Notes: generated by a model not told the origin, from the letters alone. A DNA stretch of 64,000 bases from Azoarcus sp. (GCA_031285965.1 JAITVD010000052.1:26410-90409); one strand, 5' to 3'. Numbered from the stretch's first letter, positions 50,263 to 61,338 are shown. A program made the numbers and translations.

Positions 50263-51351
50263 TTATCCGGCGACGGGATAGGAGCCAAGCACCTTGAGAA
50301 AACCGGCGCGTCCATTCAGTTCCGCCAGCGCGGCGGCGACGGGCGCGTCGTTCCGATGGCCAATGAGGTCGATGTAGAACACGTATTCCCACATGCCGCC
50401 GGGGGCGGGGCGCGATTGCAGCCGCGACATATCAACCCCATGCCGCGCAAGCGGCTCCAGCAATCCGAGTACGGCTCCCGGCTGATTGGCCGCCGAGCAG
50501 ACGAGCGAAGTTTTGTCCCGCCCGCTGGGCGCGGCGTCATGGCGGGCGATGACGAGAAAACGGGTCGAGTTGCGCGAGTTGTCCTCGATGTTCTCCGCCA
50601 GTTTGCCCAGCCCGTAAAGCGCCGCTGCCGCTTCCCCGGCAATGGCGCAAGATTGCGCGTCCTCCGATGCCATACGCGCCGCTTCGGCGTTGCTCGCCAC
50701 AGGCACTCTCGGCAGATGCGCGAGGTGGGCGTTGAGCCATTCGTGGCACTGGGCGAGCGACTGCGCGTGCGAATAAAGCCGCCGCGCCGCGCCAAGTTCC
50801 GAGGCGCGGGAGAGCAAGTGGTGGTGGATGCGCAACTGCACCTCCCCGCAGACCTGAAGCGAATGCGCGAGCAGCAAATCGAGCGTGCAGCCCACCGCGC
50901 CCTCGCTCGAATTCTCGACTGGCACAACGCCGTAATGCGCGTGTTCCGATTCCACGGCGCGGAAAACTTCGTCGATGGACACTTGCGGCTGAAGAGCCGG
51001 GGCAGCGCCAAAATGCTTGCGGCTGGCACTCTCGGAAAAGGTTCCCGCAGGCCCCAGATAAGCCACTTTGAGCGGCTGTTCCAGCGCGAGGCAGCCCGAC
51101 ATGATTTCGCGGAAAACCTGCCGCACGGCATCTTCTGGGAGCGGTCCGGAATTGAGTTCGGCAATCCGGCGCAAGACCTGCGCCTCGCGTTCGGGCCGGT
51201 ACGGAAAACCCGCCTCGCCGTGGCGCGATTTGACCTCCCCGACTTCTTGCGCACAACGCGCGCGGCGGCTCAAAAGGTCGAGCATTTGGCTATCTATGCC
51301 GTCGATTTCCGAGCGCAAGCCCGAAAGTTCAGTTTGCAAATCTGATTCCAT
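50263..51351 (-). CDS. pheA: Bifunctional chorismate mutase / prephenate dehydratase
   Basis: LRSEIDGIDSQMLDLLSRRARCAQEVGEVK; VAYLGPAGTFSESA, VVPVENSSEGAVGCTLDLL, ENIEDNSRNSTRFLVIAR. Confidence 0.95.
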   Translation of the reverse strand: MESDLQTELSGLRSEIDGIDSQMLDLLSRRARCAQEVGEVKSRHGEAGFPYRPEREAQVLRRIAELNSGPLPEDAVRQVFREIMSGCLALEQPLKVAYLGPAGTFSESASRKHFGAAPALQPQVSIDEVFRAVESEHAHYGVVPVENSSEGAVGCTLDLLLAHSLQVCGEVQLRIHHHLLSRASELGAARRLYSHAQSLAQCHEWLNAHLAHLPRVPVASNAEAARMASEDAQSCAIAGEAAAALYGLGKLAENIEDNSRNSTRFLVIARHDAAPSGRDKTSLVCSAANQPGAVLGLLEPLARHGVDMSRLQSRPAPGGMWEYVFYIDLIGHRNDAPVAAALAELNGRAGFLKVLGSYPVAG

Positions 51352-51413
51352 TGGAAATGATGCCAAAAGCGCAAGTATAATCGTCGACCGCTTTTGATTT
51401 ATAGAGACCCGCC

Positions 51414-52664
51414 ATGTTCTCCGCGCAAAACACCCTCGCCAAGGCCGATTCTGAACTGTGGGACGCCATACAGGCCGAAAACCGCCGACAAGAAGAGCAC
51501 ATTGAACTCATCGCTTCCGAAAACTACGTTTCGCCCGCCGTCATGGAAGCGCAAGGTTCGCAGCTCACCAACAAATATGCAGAAGGCTATCCCGGCAAGC
51601 GTTATTACGGCGGCTGCGAACATGTCGATGTCGTCGAGCAGATTGCCATCGACCGCCTGAAGGCGCTCTTCGGCGCGGAAGCCGCCAACGTGCAGCCCAA
51701 CTCGGGTTCACAAGCCAATCAGGCGGTGCTGATGGCCTTTGCCAAACCGGGCGACACCATCATGGGCATGAGCCTCGCCGAAGGCGGGCATCTCACGCAC
51801 GGCATGCCGCTCAATATGTCCGGGAAATGGTTCAACGTCGTCGCCTATGGGCTGGACGGCAAAGAAGCCATCGACTATGCGGCAATGGAAGCGCAAGCCC
51901 GCGAGCACAAGCCGAAAATCATCGTCGCGGGCGCGTCCGCCTATTCGCTAAAAATCGACTGGTCGCGCTTTGCGAAAGTCGCAAAAGAAATCGGCGCGAT
52001 TTTCTGGGTCGACATGGCGCATTACGCCGGACTGATTGCCGCAGGCTTCTATCCCAATCCCGTGCCGCATGCCGATGTCGTGACCACCACCACCCATAAA
52101 ACCTTGCGCGGCCCACGCGGCGGCGCGATTTTGATGCGGGCCGAGCACGAAAAAGCCATCAATTCCGCCGTGTTCCCCGGCCTACAAGGCGGGCCGCTGA
52201 TGCACGTCATCGCCGCCAAAGCCGCTTGTTTCAAGGAAGCGGCCACGCCCGCCTTCCGCCGCTACCAAGAACAAGTCATCGCCAATGCCCGCGTCATGTC
52301 CCGCGTGCTCGGCGAAGAGCGGGGGCTGCGCATCGTCTCGGGCCGGACGGAAAGCCACGTTTTTCTCGTCGACCTCCGCGCCAAGAACATCACCGGCAAG
52401 GCTGCCGAAGCGGCGCTGGGCCAGGCTCGCATCACCGTCAACAAAAACGCCATCCCGAAAGACCCGGAAAAACCTTTCGTCACCTCGGGCATCCGCATCG
52501 GCTCGCCCGCGATTACCACACGCGGCTTCACCGAAATCGAGGCGGAAAAAACCGCCCATCTGATTGCCGACGTGCTCGACGCGCCGGAGGATGCCTCGGC
52601 CATCGAAAAAGTGCGCAATGAGGTCGCGGCGCTCTGCGCCCGTTTCCCAGTGTACGGAAAGTAG
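51414..52664 (+). CDS. glyA: Serine hydroxymethyltransferase
   Basis: [67 protein letters not shown]. Confidence 0.98.
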   Translation: MFSAQNTLAKADSELWDAIQAENRRQEEHIELIASENYVSPAVMEAQGSQLTNKYAEGYPGKRYYGGCEHVDVVEQIAIDRLKALFGAEAANVQPNSGSQANQAVLMAFAKPGDTIMGMSLAEGGHLTHGMPLNMSGKWFNVVAYGLDGKEAIDYAAMEAQAREHKPKIIVAGASAYSLKIDWSRFAKVAKEIGAIFWVDMAHYAGLIAAGFYPNPVPHADVVTTTTHKTLRGPRGGAILMRAEHEKAINSAVFPGLQGGPLMHVIAAKAACFKEAATPAFRRYQEQVIANARVMSRVLGEERGLRIVSGRTESHVFLVDLRAKNITGKAAEAALGQARITVNKNAIPKDPEKPFVTSGIRIGSPAITTRGFTEIEAEKTAHLIADVLDAPEDASAIEKVRNEVAALCARFPVYGK

Positions 52665-52683
52665 GCGTACCCCCAGTCCTGCC

Positions 52684-53199
52684 GTGAAATGCCCCTTTTG
52701 CGGTGACGCTAACACCCAAGTCACTGACACCCGCGAAAACGACGACGGCGACATCGTTCGCCGCCGCCGCCGATGCGTGCATTGCGACCGCCGCTTTACC
52801 ACCTATGAGCGCATCGACCTCAAGATGCCGCGCATCGTCAAGCGCAACGGCGACCGCAGCGAATACGAGCGCGGCAAGCTCTTTGCCAGCATGCTGCTTG
52901 CCCTGCGCAAGCGCCCGGTGACGACACAGGCATTGGAAGCGGCTGTCGAACGCATTGAAACGCGCCTGCTGGCTGTTGGCGAAACCGAAATCCCCAGCGC
53001 CCAGATTGGCGACTTGGTGATGAAAGAACTTAAAAAGCTCGACAAAGTGGCCTATATCCGCTTTGCCTCCGTCTATCGCAACTTTACCGACGCGGACGAC
53101 TTCTCCAGCTTCGTCCGCGAAGTGCAGCCCTCCCCCCGTTCGCGTCCCCGCGAATCCGGCTCGCCCGAGAGCCACGGACATGACCTTTTCGACGGCTGA
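52684..53199 (+). CDS. nrdR: Transcriptional regulator NrdR
   Basis: GTG start; [44 protein letters not shown]. Confidence 0.95.
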   Translation: MKCPFCGDANTQVTDTRENDDGDIVRRRRRCVHCDRRFTTYERIDLKMPRIVKRNGDRSEYERGKLFASMLLALRKRPVTTQALEAAVERIETRLLAVGETEIPSAQIGDLVMKELKKLDKVAYIRFASVYRNFTDADDFSSFVREVQPSPRSRPRESGSPESHGHDLFDG

Positions 53200-54283
53200 C
53201 CGCGACGCGATGGCGCATGCCCTCGCGCTTGCCCGCCGGGGGCTTGAAACGGCCACGCCCAACCCCCGCGTAGGCTGCGTGATTGTGCGCGATGGCGCGA
53301 TTGTCGGCGAAGGCTGGCATCGCCGCGCGGGTGAGCCACATGCCGAAATCCTCGCGCTGGCCGCAGCCGGGGACGCGGCGCGAAACGCCACTGCCTACGT
53401 CACGCTGGAACCTTGCGCCCATTTTGGGCGAACCCCCCCTTGCGCCGACGCTCTCATTGCGGCGGGGCTTTCCCGCGTTGTTGCCGCGATAGAAGACCCC
53501 AACCCCAAAGTGAGCGGGCGCGGGCTGGATAGACTGCGCACGGCGGGCATCGCCACAGACTGCGGCCTGCTTGCCGACGAAGCGCGTGAACTCAACATTG
53601 GCTTCATCTCGCGCATGGCGCGTGGTCGCCCTTGGATTCGGCTAAAAGCGGCGGCCTCGCTAGATGGCAAAACCGCACTGGAAAACGGCATCAGCCAATG
53701 GATTACCGACACGGAAGCCCGCGCCGACGTCCACCGCTGGCGCGCCCGCGCCTGCGCCATCCTCACCGGCATCGGAACCGTCAAGGCCGATGACCCGCAG
53801 CTCACCGTCCGCGACCACTCTTGCGAGCGAGCGCCCCTGCGCATTCTTCTCGACCCCTGGCTGGAAGCCGACCCGGCATCCCGCGTCTTTCAAGGCGCGT
53901 CCGTGCTCATCGTCACCGCCTACGGCAATGACGATTTCCGCGCAAAGCCATTCGCCCAACGCGGGCATCGCCTTCTCCCCTTGCCCGCGCCAAACGGCCT
54001 CATTGACCTTTCCGCCCTGATGCGCGAACTCGCGGCGCTCGAACTCAACGAAATCCACGTTGAAGCGGGCGCGACGCTCAACGGCGCGTTGCTCGCCGCT
54101 GGCTATGTGGATGAGCTTCTTCTCTACCTCGCGCCGATGGCCATCGGAAACGCCGCCCGTGGCATTTTCAACCTCCCTGCCCTCGCCGCGCTTGATGGCG
54201 CGGCAAAGTTTGACATTCGGGAATGCGCGAAAGTAGGCAGGGATTTACGGATTTTGGCGAGAGCGGATTTTTCCGCTGGATAA
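53180..54283 (+). CDS. ribD: Riboflavin biosynthesis protein RibD (deaminase/reductase)
   Basis: [73 protein letters not shown]. Confidence 0.95.
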   Translation: MTFSTADRDAMAHALALARRGLETATPNPRVGCVIVRDGAIVGEGWHRRAGEPHAEILALAAAGDAARNATAYVTLEPCAHFGRTPPCADALIAAGLSRVVAAIEDPNPKVSGRGLDRLRTAGIATDCGLLADEARELNIGFISRMARGRPWIRLKAAASLDGKTALENGISQWITDTEARADVHRWRARACAILTGIGTVKADDPQLTVRDHSCERAPLRILLDPWLEADPASRVFQGASVLIVTAYGNDDFRAKPFAQRGHRLLPLPAPNGLIDLSALMRELAALELNEIHVEAGATLNGALLAAGYVDELLLYLAPMAIGNAARGIFNLPALAALDGAAKFDIRECAKVGRDLRILARADFSAG

Positions 54284-54348
54284 GCGAATAAGCATTAGTG
54301 CCCCATTTATGTCATGAAGAATGAGGGCGCTATTAGTCATCGAGTTAT

Positions 54349-54516
54349 TTATTTTTTCTTCGGCGGATAAGTGTCTCTATCCCCGCCAGAAGGGTTTTGT
54401 GGCTTGCCAGGAATGTCGGTTGGCCTACCTTTTTTGGGCAACCCATGTAGCTTCCCATCATCGTGGGGGATAGGTTTGCGTTCGTTGCTTTTTGTATCCG
54501 TGCCATTCGCGTTCAT
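54349..54516 (-). CDS. Small ORF, 55 aa, Lys/Pro/Gly-rich, function unknown
   Basis: MNANGTDTKSNERKPIPHDDGKLHGLPKKGRPTDIPGKPQNPSGGDRDTYPPKKK preceded by SD AGGAG (ggagtttttcATG); below the length cutoff of the supplied track. Confidence 0.55.
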   Translation of the reverse strand: MNANGTDTKSNERKPIPHDDGKLHGLPKKGRPTDIPGKPQNPSGGDRDTYPPKKK

Positions 54517-54585
54517 GAAAAACTCCTAGTTGGCGTAATTGAAAAGAAACGTTGCTGAACCTGAAACAGGTATAAGTACGGGCAT

Positions 54586-54605
54586 CATGTCATGTCATGT
54601 CATGT
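54586..54605. repeat. Pentanucleotide simple sequence repeat (CATGT)4
   Basis: catgtcatgtcatgtcatgt read directly. Confidence 0.9.
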
Positions 54606-54792
54606 CAAGCAGCAAACGCTACGGAAGCCTGTCGTGCAAGTGTTTTCGGAAAAATTTTTATGGTGGCTCGCCCCTACGACAAACATCACAGTAACGGCAA
54701 TCCTGACCAGTTCGGCAGCACTGTTTCGGTACAATGCGCGTTCGTGTAATAGCGGTAAATTTCGGCGTATCAATTTTTTAAGGGAGAGCTTC

Positions 54793-55596
54793 ATGAACGA
54801 CCAAATCAACGAACAGCCTAACAACAACCCCTATGCGGCTCCAACTGCGGAGGTGGGATTCGTGCCCGACCGGGAAGAAGCGGATTTCATCCCCGGCGGA
54901 CGTTCGGTTCCTGTAGGAAACAGCATTGCGTGGATTTCCGCCTCGTGGGAACTGTTCAAGCGGCAACCCGGCACATGGGTGGGATTTGTGGTTGCCTATT
55001 TTGTCATTGCCCTTGGTCTCTCCTTGTTGGGCAAGATTCCTCTCATTGGCATTATTGCGAATATCTGTGTTGTGTGTTTGCCCATTCTCCTTGTGGCGGG
55101 CGTCGTCTATTCCTGCGATTTGCTCCGCCGGGAAGGGAAATTTGCTTTCGGCGACCTTTTCATCGCCCTCAAGCGCCAGACGGTTCCCCTGCTGCTCGTT
55201 TGCCTGCTCGCTCTGGGCTTTTTCATTGTGATCACGATTCTCAGCGGCGTTTTTTTCGTCGGCATGATGGGCGTTCAAGCCTCTCTATCGACGGGGATCG
55301 GGATGGCGCTTGTCGGTACGCTCATCTTTATTGTCATCTCGGCTCTTTATGGCATGGCGATTTGGTTTGCGCCCGCGCTAATCATCATGCACAACGCCAC
55401 GCCGCTCGCGGCGGTCAAGGCAAGTTTTTCGGCTTGCCGCAAGAACATCCCGGCGGGCATCGTCTTTTTCATCGCGATGTGCGTGCTGATGTTCATCAGC
55501 GCAATACCGCTCGGGCTTGGCTTGCTGGTTACGATGCCGATGATGTTCATCTGCTATTACACGACCTACCGCGATGTTTTTTTCGATGTGAAATGA
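54793..55596 (+). CDS. BPSS1780-like multi-TM membrane protein
   Basis: SD agggagagctt; NPYAAPTAEV N-terminus, WISASWELFKRQPGTWVGF, several TM segments. Confidence 0.75.
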   Translation: MNDQINEQPNNNPYAAPTAEVGFVPDREEADFIPGGRSVPVGNSIAWISASWELFKRQPGTWVGFVVAYFVIALGLSLLGKIPLIGIIANICVVCLPILLVAGVVYSCDLLRREGKFAFGDLFIALKRQTVPLLLVCLLALGFFIVITILSGVFFVGMMGVQASLSTGIGMALVGTLIFIVISALYGMAIWFAPALIIMHNATPLAAVKASFSACRKNIPAGIVFFIAMCVLMFISAIPLGLGLLVTMPMMFICYYTTYRDVFFDVK

Positions 55597-55681
55597 CATA
55601 ACGTTGACACTGACCTGTCCCAAAACGCGCCATGTCTGTTCAAGCATGGCGCGTTTTTATTGGAAACAGGCATTGCAGGAA

Positions 55682-56620
55682 TCAGCGCCGAGCAAGCTCC
55701 GCCGCGGGCAACTGCAAAACACGCGGGACGCGCTCCATCTTCCAATTGCCGAGCGCCCATGCCCAGATGTCCCTGACCGACGCGCCGCCTAGCTCAGCGT
55801 CCGGGTTCTGCCCCAGAAAATCCAGCGCGGCAACTAGCATCCTTGAAGAGGACTCTTCATCAACCGCCCGCGCCTGCGTCTGTTTGGAAAGTTTTTCTCC
55901 GGCGGCGTTTGTTGCCACCGGCAAATGCGCGTAGTTCGGAACTGGCAGCCCAAGCTGTTTTTGAAGGTGAATTTGACGCGCTGTCGAGCCAAGAAGGTCC
56001 GCCCCGCGCACAACATGAGTCACGCCCTGTTCGGCATCATCGACGACCACGGCAAGCTGGTAGGCAAATACCCCGTCGGCGCGGAACACCACATAATCTC
56101 CCACGTCGCGGGCAAGCTCTTCCTCCTGCCCGCCCTGAATGGCATCTTCAAAGCGAATCGTTCCCTCAGCCCTCACCCGCCATGCCCGTGGCCTGACACC
56201 CAACGGCAAGCCGCTTCGGCATGTACCCGGATAGCGCAGGGAACCGTCGCGGGCGAGGATGGAATCTGGCACTTCCGCTTGTTCGCGGCGGGAACAGGCG
56301 CAGGGGAAAACATGTCCGCCCGCTTTGAGCCGTTCCAACGCGCTCGCGTAAATATCGGCACGGCGGCTCTGCCACAAGACTTCGCCGTCCCATTCAAAGC
56401 CGAAACGCTCCAGCGTGGCAAGCATCGCGCCGTCCATGCCGGGCATGGCGCGTGGGACATCGACATCCTCGATGCGCACAAGCCAGCGCCCTCCGTGGCG
56501 GCGAGCTTCAAGCGCGCTGCCCAGCGCGGCGACGAGAGAGCCAAAATGCAGCGGGCCGCTTGGCGTCGGGGCAAAGCGGCCCACATAAGGGGAATGAATC
56601 AGGGCTTGCTGCCCTCTCAA
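55682..56620 (-). CDS. gluQ: Glutamyl-Q tRNA(Asp) synthetase
   Basis: YVGRFAPTPSGPLHFGSLVAALGSALEARRHGGRWLVRIEDVDVPR, THVVRGADLLGSTARQIHLQKQLG, GEKLSKQTQA; ATGA overlap with rpoH. Confidence 0.94.
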   Translation of the reverse strand: MRGQQALIHSPYVGRFAPTPSGPLHFGSLVAALGSALEARRHGGRWLVRIEDVDVPRAMPGMDGAMLATLERFGFEWDGEVLWQSRRADIYASALERLKAGGHVFPCACSRREQAEVPDSILARDGSLRYPGTCRSGLPLGVRPRAWRVRAEGTIRFEDAIQGGQEEELARDVGDYVVFRADGVFAYQLAVVVDDAEQGVTHVVRGADLLGSTARQIHLQKQLGLPVPNYAHLPVATNAAGEKLSKQTQARAVDEESSSRMLVAALDFLGQNPDAELGGASVRDIWAWALGNWKMERVPRVLQLPAAELARR

Positions 56621-57471
56621 CGCGCTGGAGCCAGCAGGACGCGCATTTTCTGCATGGCTCGCGCCTCAATCTGGCGGATGCGTTCAGCGGAAACGCCGTA
56701 TTCGGAAGCCAGTTCATGCAGCGTCGCGGCATCGCCTTCGGCAAGCCAGCGCCGCGCCACAATATCGCGGCTACGCGCATCGAGGCTGCCAAGCGCCTGG
56801 TGCAAGCCATCATCCTGAAGGCGGGCGTATTGCGCCTCCTCGATGACGGCGGAAGGCTCCGCGTGCGGATCGGGCAAATAGGCGATGGGCGCGAAATGTT
56901 CGTCCTCATCGTCGCCGCTCCCTTCCAATGGAATCTCGCGCCCGCAAAGCCGGGTTTCCATCTCGGCAACCTCTTCGGGCTTCACGCCGAGGCGGGCGGC
57001 AATCGAATGAACTTCCTCGCGGTTCAGCGTGGAACTGCCCTGCTTCATGCTGCGCAGGTTGAAAAAGAGCTTGCGCTGCGCCTTGGTCGTGGCGATTTTC
57101 ACCAGCCGCCAGTTGCGCACGATGAATTCATGGATTTCGGCCTTGATCCAGTGAATCGCAAACGACACCAGCCGCACGCCACGCGTGGGGTCGAAGCGTT
57201 TGACCGCCTTCATCAGCCCGATATTGCCTTCCTGAATCAAATCGGCATGTGGCAGCCCATAGCCGAGATAACCCCGCGCAATGGACACCACCAGCCGCAG
57301 ATGCGAAACAATCAACTGCCGCGCCGCGTCAAGGTCGCCCTGCTCTTTGAGGCGCACGGCAAGCTCCGCCTCTTCCTGCTCAGTCAGCAAAGGCAGCCTG
57401 TTGACCGAGCTGATGTACTGGTCGATGCTGCCAACGGCATATGGGACAGGGAACGAAAGAGCCTGATTCAT
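56617..57471 (-). CDS. rpoH: RNA polymerase sigma factor RpoH (sigma-32)
   Basis: SIDQYISSVNRLPLLTEQEEAELA, LIQEGNIGLMKAVKRFDPTRGVRLVSFAIHWIKAEIHEFIVRNWRLVKIATTKAQRKLFFNLR. Confidence 0.96.
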   Translation of the reverse strand: MNQALSFPVPYAVGSIDQYISSVNRLPLLTEQEEAELAVRLKEQGDLDAARQLIVSHLRLVVSIARGYLGYGLPHADLIQEGNIGLMKAVKRFDPTRGVRLVSFAIHWIKAEIHEFIVRNWRLVKIATTKAQRKLFFNLRSMKQGSSTLNREEVHSIAARLGVKPEEVAEMETRLCGREIPLEGSGDDEDEHFAPIAYLPDPHAEPSAVIEEAQYARLQDDGLHQALGSLDARSRDIVARRWLAEGDAATLHELASEYGVSAERIRQIEARAMQKMRVLLAPAR

Positions 57472-57498
57472 GGATAGGAACCTCCTTGACCCGCCATG

Positions 57499-57525
57499 TT
57501 AGCACTCTATGGCTGAGAGTGCTAA
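57499..57525. promoter_or_regulatory. CIRCE element (HrcA operator) in the rpoH 5' leader
   Basis: Perfect TTAGCACTC-N9-GAGTGCTAA, 27 bp before the rpoH start codon, immediately upstream of AAGGAGG. Confidence 0.93.
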
Positions 57526-57607
57526 CACGAATTGCTCACGGGCAAAAGGCGGTCGGCGAGAGAAATTTTTGTCGAATGAAACGATCGCGAGCCAGCAAAC
57601 GGCCAGA

Positions 57608-57808
57608 TTATTCCGCCTCGTCCATCCATGCTTGCTGAATAGCCTCAAGAATCCGCTCCCCGCAGCGGGCGGGGTCATCATCAAATTCGGGCAGCGCCTT
57701 CACCCAATTCATGAGATCGACGAAATTGACGTGCGCCGGGTCGGCTTCAGGATGGGCTTCGAGAAGCTGCGCGGCAATTTCGCGGACATCCGTCCATTTC
57801 AGCTTCAT
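57608..57808 (-). CDS. iscX: Fe-S cluster assembly protein IscX
   Basis: MKLKWTDVREIAAQLLEAHPEADPAHVNFVDLMNWVKALPEFDDDP. Confidence 0.93.
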   Translation of the reverse strand: MKLKWTDVREIAAQLLEAHPEADPAHVNFVDLMNWVKALPEFDDDPARCGERILEAIQQAWMDEAE

Positions 57809-58149
57809 CCATGTTTCTCCTCGCGGACGAGGTTGACCGTGTAGCGCGGGATTTCCACCGTCAGCGCCGCCGTGCCGATGACGGTTTGGCAGGACAGGCG
57901 CGAACAGGGGTTAAGCCCCCATGCGCGGTCGAGAAGGTCTTCTTCTTCATCCGTAGCCTCTTCGAGCGCCTCGAAACCTTCGCGCACAATCACATGGCAA
58001 GTGGAACAGGCACAGGACTGTTCGCAGGCGTGTTCAATTTCGATGCCTTCGGCAAGCAGCGCGTCGCAGAGGCTCTGCCCCGCTTCGGCTTCGATGACCG
58101 CGCCTTGGGGGCAGTATTCGGCATGGGGCAAAACGATGATGCGGGTCAT
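57805..58149 (-). CDS. fdx: ISC-type 2Fe-2S ferredoxin
   Basis: EHACEQSCACSTCHVIVREGFEALEEATDEEEDLLDRAWGLNPCSRLSCQ. Confidence 0.95.
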   Translation of the reverse strand: MTRIIVLPHAEYCPQGAVIEAEAGQSLCDALLAEGIEIEHACEQSCACSTCHVIVREGFEALEEATDEEEDLLDRAWGLNPCSRLSCQTVIGTAALTVEIPRYTVNLVREEKHG

Positions 58150-58173
58150 GACAAGCGGGCGTTGTCCTGTAGT

Positions 58174-60036
58174 TCAGAGTTCATCAATGCTGCGTCCAGC
58201 AAAAGCGTCGCGCAGGCTGCGGTTCATGCGCCGTGCGGCAAAATCTTCGGTTGCGCGGGAAAGCGCGGCGATGCCATCGGATAGGGCGCTAGCATCGTGC
58301 CCGCCAATAATCTCCCGCAAGCGCGCGATGAGGGCGTTGATGGCGGACAGTTCCGTTTCATCGAGCAAATCGCCGTCAGCGGAAAGGGCTTGCGCACAGG
58401 CTTCGAGGAGGCGCTCAGCCTCAACCTGCTGTTCGCGCAAGGCGCGGGAAGCGAGGTCGCCGTCGGCATACTCCAGGCCGTCGCGCAGCATACCCGCGAT
58501 TTCGTCGTCGGTAAGTCCGTAGGAAGGCTTAACATGAATACTCGCTTCCACGCCGGTGCTGGTTTCGCGCGCGGAAACGGACAGCAGCCCGTCCGCGTCG
58601 ACCTGAAAAGTCACGCGGATACGCGCCGCGCCTGCCGCCATCGGTGGAATGCCGCGCAACTCAAACCGGGCGAGCGAACGGCAGTCCGAGACCAGTTCCC
58701 GTTCCCCTTGCACGACATGGAAGGACATGGCCGTCTGGCCATCCTTGAAAGTGGTGAATTCCTGCGCCCGCGCCACAGGCAAGGTGGCGTTGCGCGTGAT
58801 GATTTTTTCGGACAGCCCGCCCATCGTTTCCAGCCCGAGGGAAAGCGGGATGACATCGAGCAGAAGCCAGCCCTCATCCTCCCGGCGGTTGCCCGCAAGC
58901 GCGTTCGCCTGCATGGCCGCGCCCAAGGCAACGACCCGGTCAGGGTCGAGATTGGTCAAAGGCTCCTGCCCGAAGAATTCGGCAACCGCCCGCTGGATGT
59001 GCGGCATGCGCGTCGCGCCGCCGACCATGACGATGCCTTTGACATCCTTGGGAGAAAGCCCCGCGTCGCGCAGCGCCCGTTTGACCGGAATGAGAGTTTT
59101 CTGGACGAGCGGGCGTGTCATTTCAAAGAAAGCTGCACGGGTAACGGTCAGGTCGACTTCCTCACCGGAACCGAGCCGGAGATGAAATGGCGCTTCCTCG
59201 CTGATGGTGAGCAGTTCTTTGACCGCCCGAGCGGCCATGAGCAAACGGCGGGCATCCTCGACTGAAAGCGGGGCAATATGGGCGTTATCGAGCGCCCAGC
59301 AATACAGCCGATGGTCGAAATCGTCCCCGCCCAGCGCGGTATCGCCGTTCGTTGCGAGCACTTCAAACACGCCATGCGTGAGCTTGAGGATGGAAAGGTC
59401 GAACGTCCCGCCCCCCAAGTCGAAAACGGCATAGACGCCTTCAGAAGCGTTGTCCAGCCCGTAGGCCACCGCAGCGGCAGTCGGCTCGTTGAGCAGGCGC
59501 AGGACGTGAAGCCCTGCCAAGCGCGCCGCGTCCCGCGTGGCTTGGCGCTGAGCCTCGTCAAAATAGGCGGGAACCGTGACGACGGCGCCGGTCAGCTCGC
59601 CGCCTAGGCTGGCTTCGGCCCGCTGGCGCAGGACGCGCAGCAGGTCTGCGGAAATTTCAACGGGGCTTTTGCTGCCCTGCACGGTGCGCAACCGCAACAT
59701 GCCGGGCATTTCTTCAAAAATGTAAGGAATGCTTTCGGTGTGCGCCACGTCGCCCAAACCGCGCCCCATGAAGCGTTTGACGCTGACGATGGTATTCCGG
59801 GGGTCCGACACCCGCGCACCCAAAGCGTCGAATCCGAGGCTGATTCCGCCGCCATCCCGGTAATGGACAACCGAGGGCAAGAGGGCGCGGCCTTGCTCGT
59901 CGGTCAAGCAAACGGCAATGCCGTTCCTGACCGTGGCGACCAGCGAATTGGTCGTGCCGAGGTCTATCCCCACCGCCAGCCGATGCTTATGCGGCACTGC
60001 GGACTGGCCAGGTTCAGCAATCTGCAACAGCGCCAT
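58174..60036 (-). CDS. hscA: Fe-S assembly chaperone HscA (Hsp70 family)
   Basis: [54 protein letters not shown]. Confidence 0.96.
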   Translation of the reverse strand: MALLQIAEPGQSAVPHKHRLAVGIDLGTTNSLVATVRNGIAVCLTDEQGRALLPSVVHYRDGGGISLGFDALGARVSDPRNTIVSVKRFMGRGLGDVAHTESIPYIFEEMPGMLRLRTVQGSKSPVEISADLLRVLRQRAEASLGGELTGAVVTVPAYFDEAQRQATRDAARLAGLHVLRLLNEPTAAAVAYGLDNASEGVYAVFDLGGGTFDLSILKLTHGVFEVLATNGDTALGGDDFDHRLYCWALDNAHIAPLSVEDARRLLMAARAVKELLTISEEAPFHLRLGSGEEVDLTVTRAAFFEMTRPLVQKTLIPVKRALRDAGLSPKDVKGIVMVGGATRMPHIQRAVAEFFGQEPLTNLDPDRVVALGAAMQANALAGNRREDEGWLLLDVIPLSLGLETMGGLSEKIITRNATLPVARAQEFTTFKDGQTAMSFHVVQGERELVSDCRSLARFELRGIPPMAAGAARIRVTFQVDADGLLSVSARETSTGVEASIHVKPSYGLTDDEIAGMLRDGLEYADGDLASRALREQQVEAERLLEACAQALSADGDLLDETELSAINALIARLREIIGGHDASALSDGIAALSRATEDFAARRMNRSLRDAFAGRSIDEL

Positions 60037-60066
60037 GTTCTCGTTTCGCCCGTGTGGTTGTGCAGG

Positions 60067-60594
60067 TCAATTGTCGAGCGCCGCGAGGGCGCTGTCGATG
60101 CCAAGGCGGAGCTTATCGAGAAACTTCAGCCGACGCACGGTGTCGGCGGCTTTTTCAAGATCGCGAAAATCGTCGATTTGTTCCGCCATCTGTTCGATGA
60201 CGCTGCCCGCCTGTGTTTGCAAACGCGCAGCCAATCGTTCCAATGCGCCAATATCTTTGGCGGCACGCGCCTCTTCCAATGCCTCGTACCATTCCAATTG
60301 CTCGAACAAATATTCGGGAGCCACGGTATTCCCGTCGATAGCATCAACACTCACCCCACCCAACTCAAGAAGATACTGGGCGCGCGTGGCGGGTTTTTTG
60401 AGCGCGGCATAGGCTTCGTTGACGCGCAGTGCCCCTTGCATCGCGCCACGGCTGTCGGGCAGATGAGCGTGTCGATCCGGGTGGGCTTCGTTTTGCAGCG
60501 TATGCCACGCACGGCCAAGCGCCTCTTCGTCGAGCCTGAACCGACGCGGCAAGCCAAAAAGGGAAAAGAAATCGAGGGAAAGATCAACGCTCAT
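60067..60594 (-). CDS. hscB: Fe-S assembly co-chaperone HscB
   Basis: SLDFFSLFGLPRRFRLDEEALGRAWHTLQNEAHPDRHA J-domain. Confidence 0.94.
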   Translation of the reverse strand: MSVDLSLDFFSLFGLPRRFRLDEEALGRAWHTLQNEAHPDRHAHLPDSRGAMQGALRVNEAYAALKKPATRAQYLLELGGVSVDAIDGNTVAPEYLFEQLEWYEALEEARAAKDIGALERLAARLQTQAGSVIEQMAEQIDDFRDLEKAADTVRRLKFLDKLRLGIDSALAALDN

Positions 60595-60628
60595 GAACGG
60601 GGCGCGGCGACGAAAAAGCCGCTGCCTG

Positions 60629-60952
60629 CTACACGCTGAAGCTCTCGCCGCAACCACACTGGCTTCTGGCGTTGGGATTGTTGAACTTGAAACCTTCGTT
60701 CAAGCCTTCGCGCACGTAATCCAGTTCGGTTCCGTCGAGATAGACGTGGCTTTTCTGGTCGATTACAACCTTGACGCCGTGGCTGTCGAAAACGAGGTCG
60801 CCGTCGAGCGCCTGATCGACAAATTCAAGCTTGTAGGCCATGCCGGAACAGCCAGATGTCTTGATGCCCAACCGCACGCCAAACCCTTTGCCGCGCTTGT
60901 CGATGAAATGGCTGATATGTTGGGCAGCGCGTTCTGTCAGGATGACGCTCAT
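60629..60952 (-). CDS. iscA: Fe-S assembly protein IscA
   Basis: [46 protein letters not shown]...[16 protein letters not shown]. Confidence 0.96.
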   Translation of the reverse strand: MSVILTERAAQHISHFIDKRGKGFGVRLGIKTSGCSGMAYKLEFVDQALDGDLVFDSHGVKVVIDQKSHVYLDGTELDYVREGLNEGFKFNNPNARSQCGCGESFSV

Positions 60953-61338
60953 TTTGCTTCTCCGTGCTTTTTCCTGTAATCGTCCACCGCAGCGCGGATG
61001 GCGTCTTCGGCCAGCACCGAACAATGGATTTTGACGGGCGGCAGTGCCAGTTCCTCGGCAATCTGCGCGTTTTTGATTGTCAGCGCCTCGTCGAGCGTCT
61101 TGCCCTTGACCCATTCGGTCACGAGCGAAGATGAAGCAATCGCCGAGCCGCAGCCGTAAGTCTTGAAGCGGGCGTCTTCGATGACGCCGTCCTTGCCGAC
61201 CTTGATCTGGAGCTTCATCACGTCGCCGCAGGCCGGCGCGCCCACCATGCCGGTGGCCACGCCCTCTTCGTCCTGCGCGAAAGAACCCGCGTTGCGGGGG
61301 TTTTCGTAATGATCTAGAACTTTGTTGCTGTAACCCAT
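60949..61338 (-). CDS. iscU: Fe-S assembly scaffold IscU
   Basis: [72 protein letters not shown]. Confidence 0.97.
   Translation of the reverse strand: MGYSNKVLDHYENPRNAGSFAQDEEGVATGMVGAPACGDVMKLQIKVGKDGVIEDARFKTYGCGSAIASSSLVTEWVKGKTLDEALTIKNAQIAEELALPPVKIHCSVLAEDAIRAAVDDYRKKHGEAK

Noticed and set aside
49201-51345. 714-aa plus-strand ORF
   Set aside because: Antisense to hisC and pheA, which have clear family motifs; a stop-free antisense frame expected in GC-rich DNA
51366-51414. Possible glycine or THF riboswitch before glyA
   Set aside because: The pheA-glyA intergenic region is too short for such an aptamer
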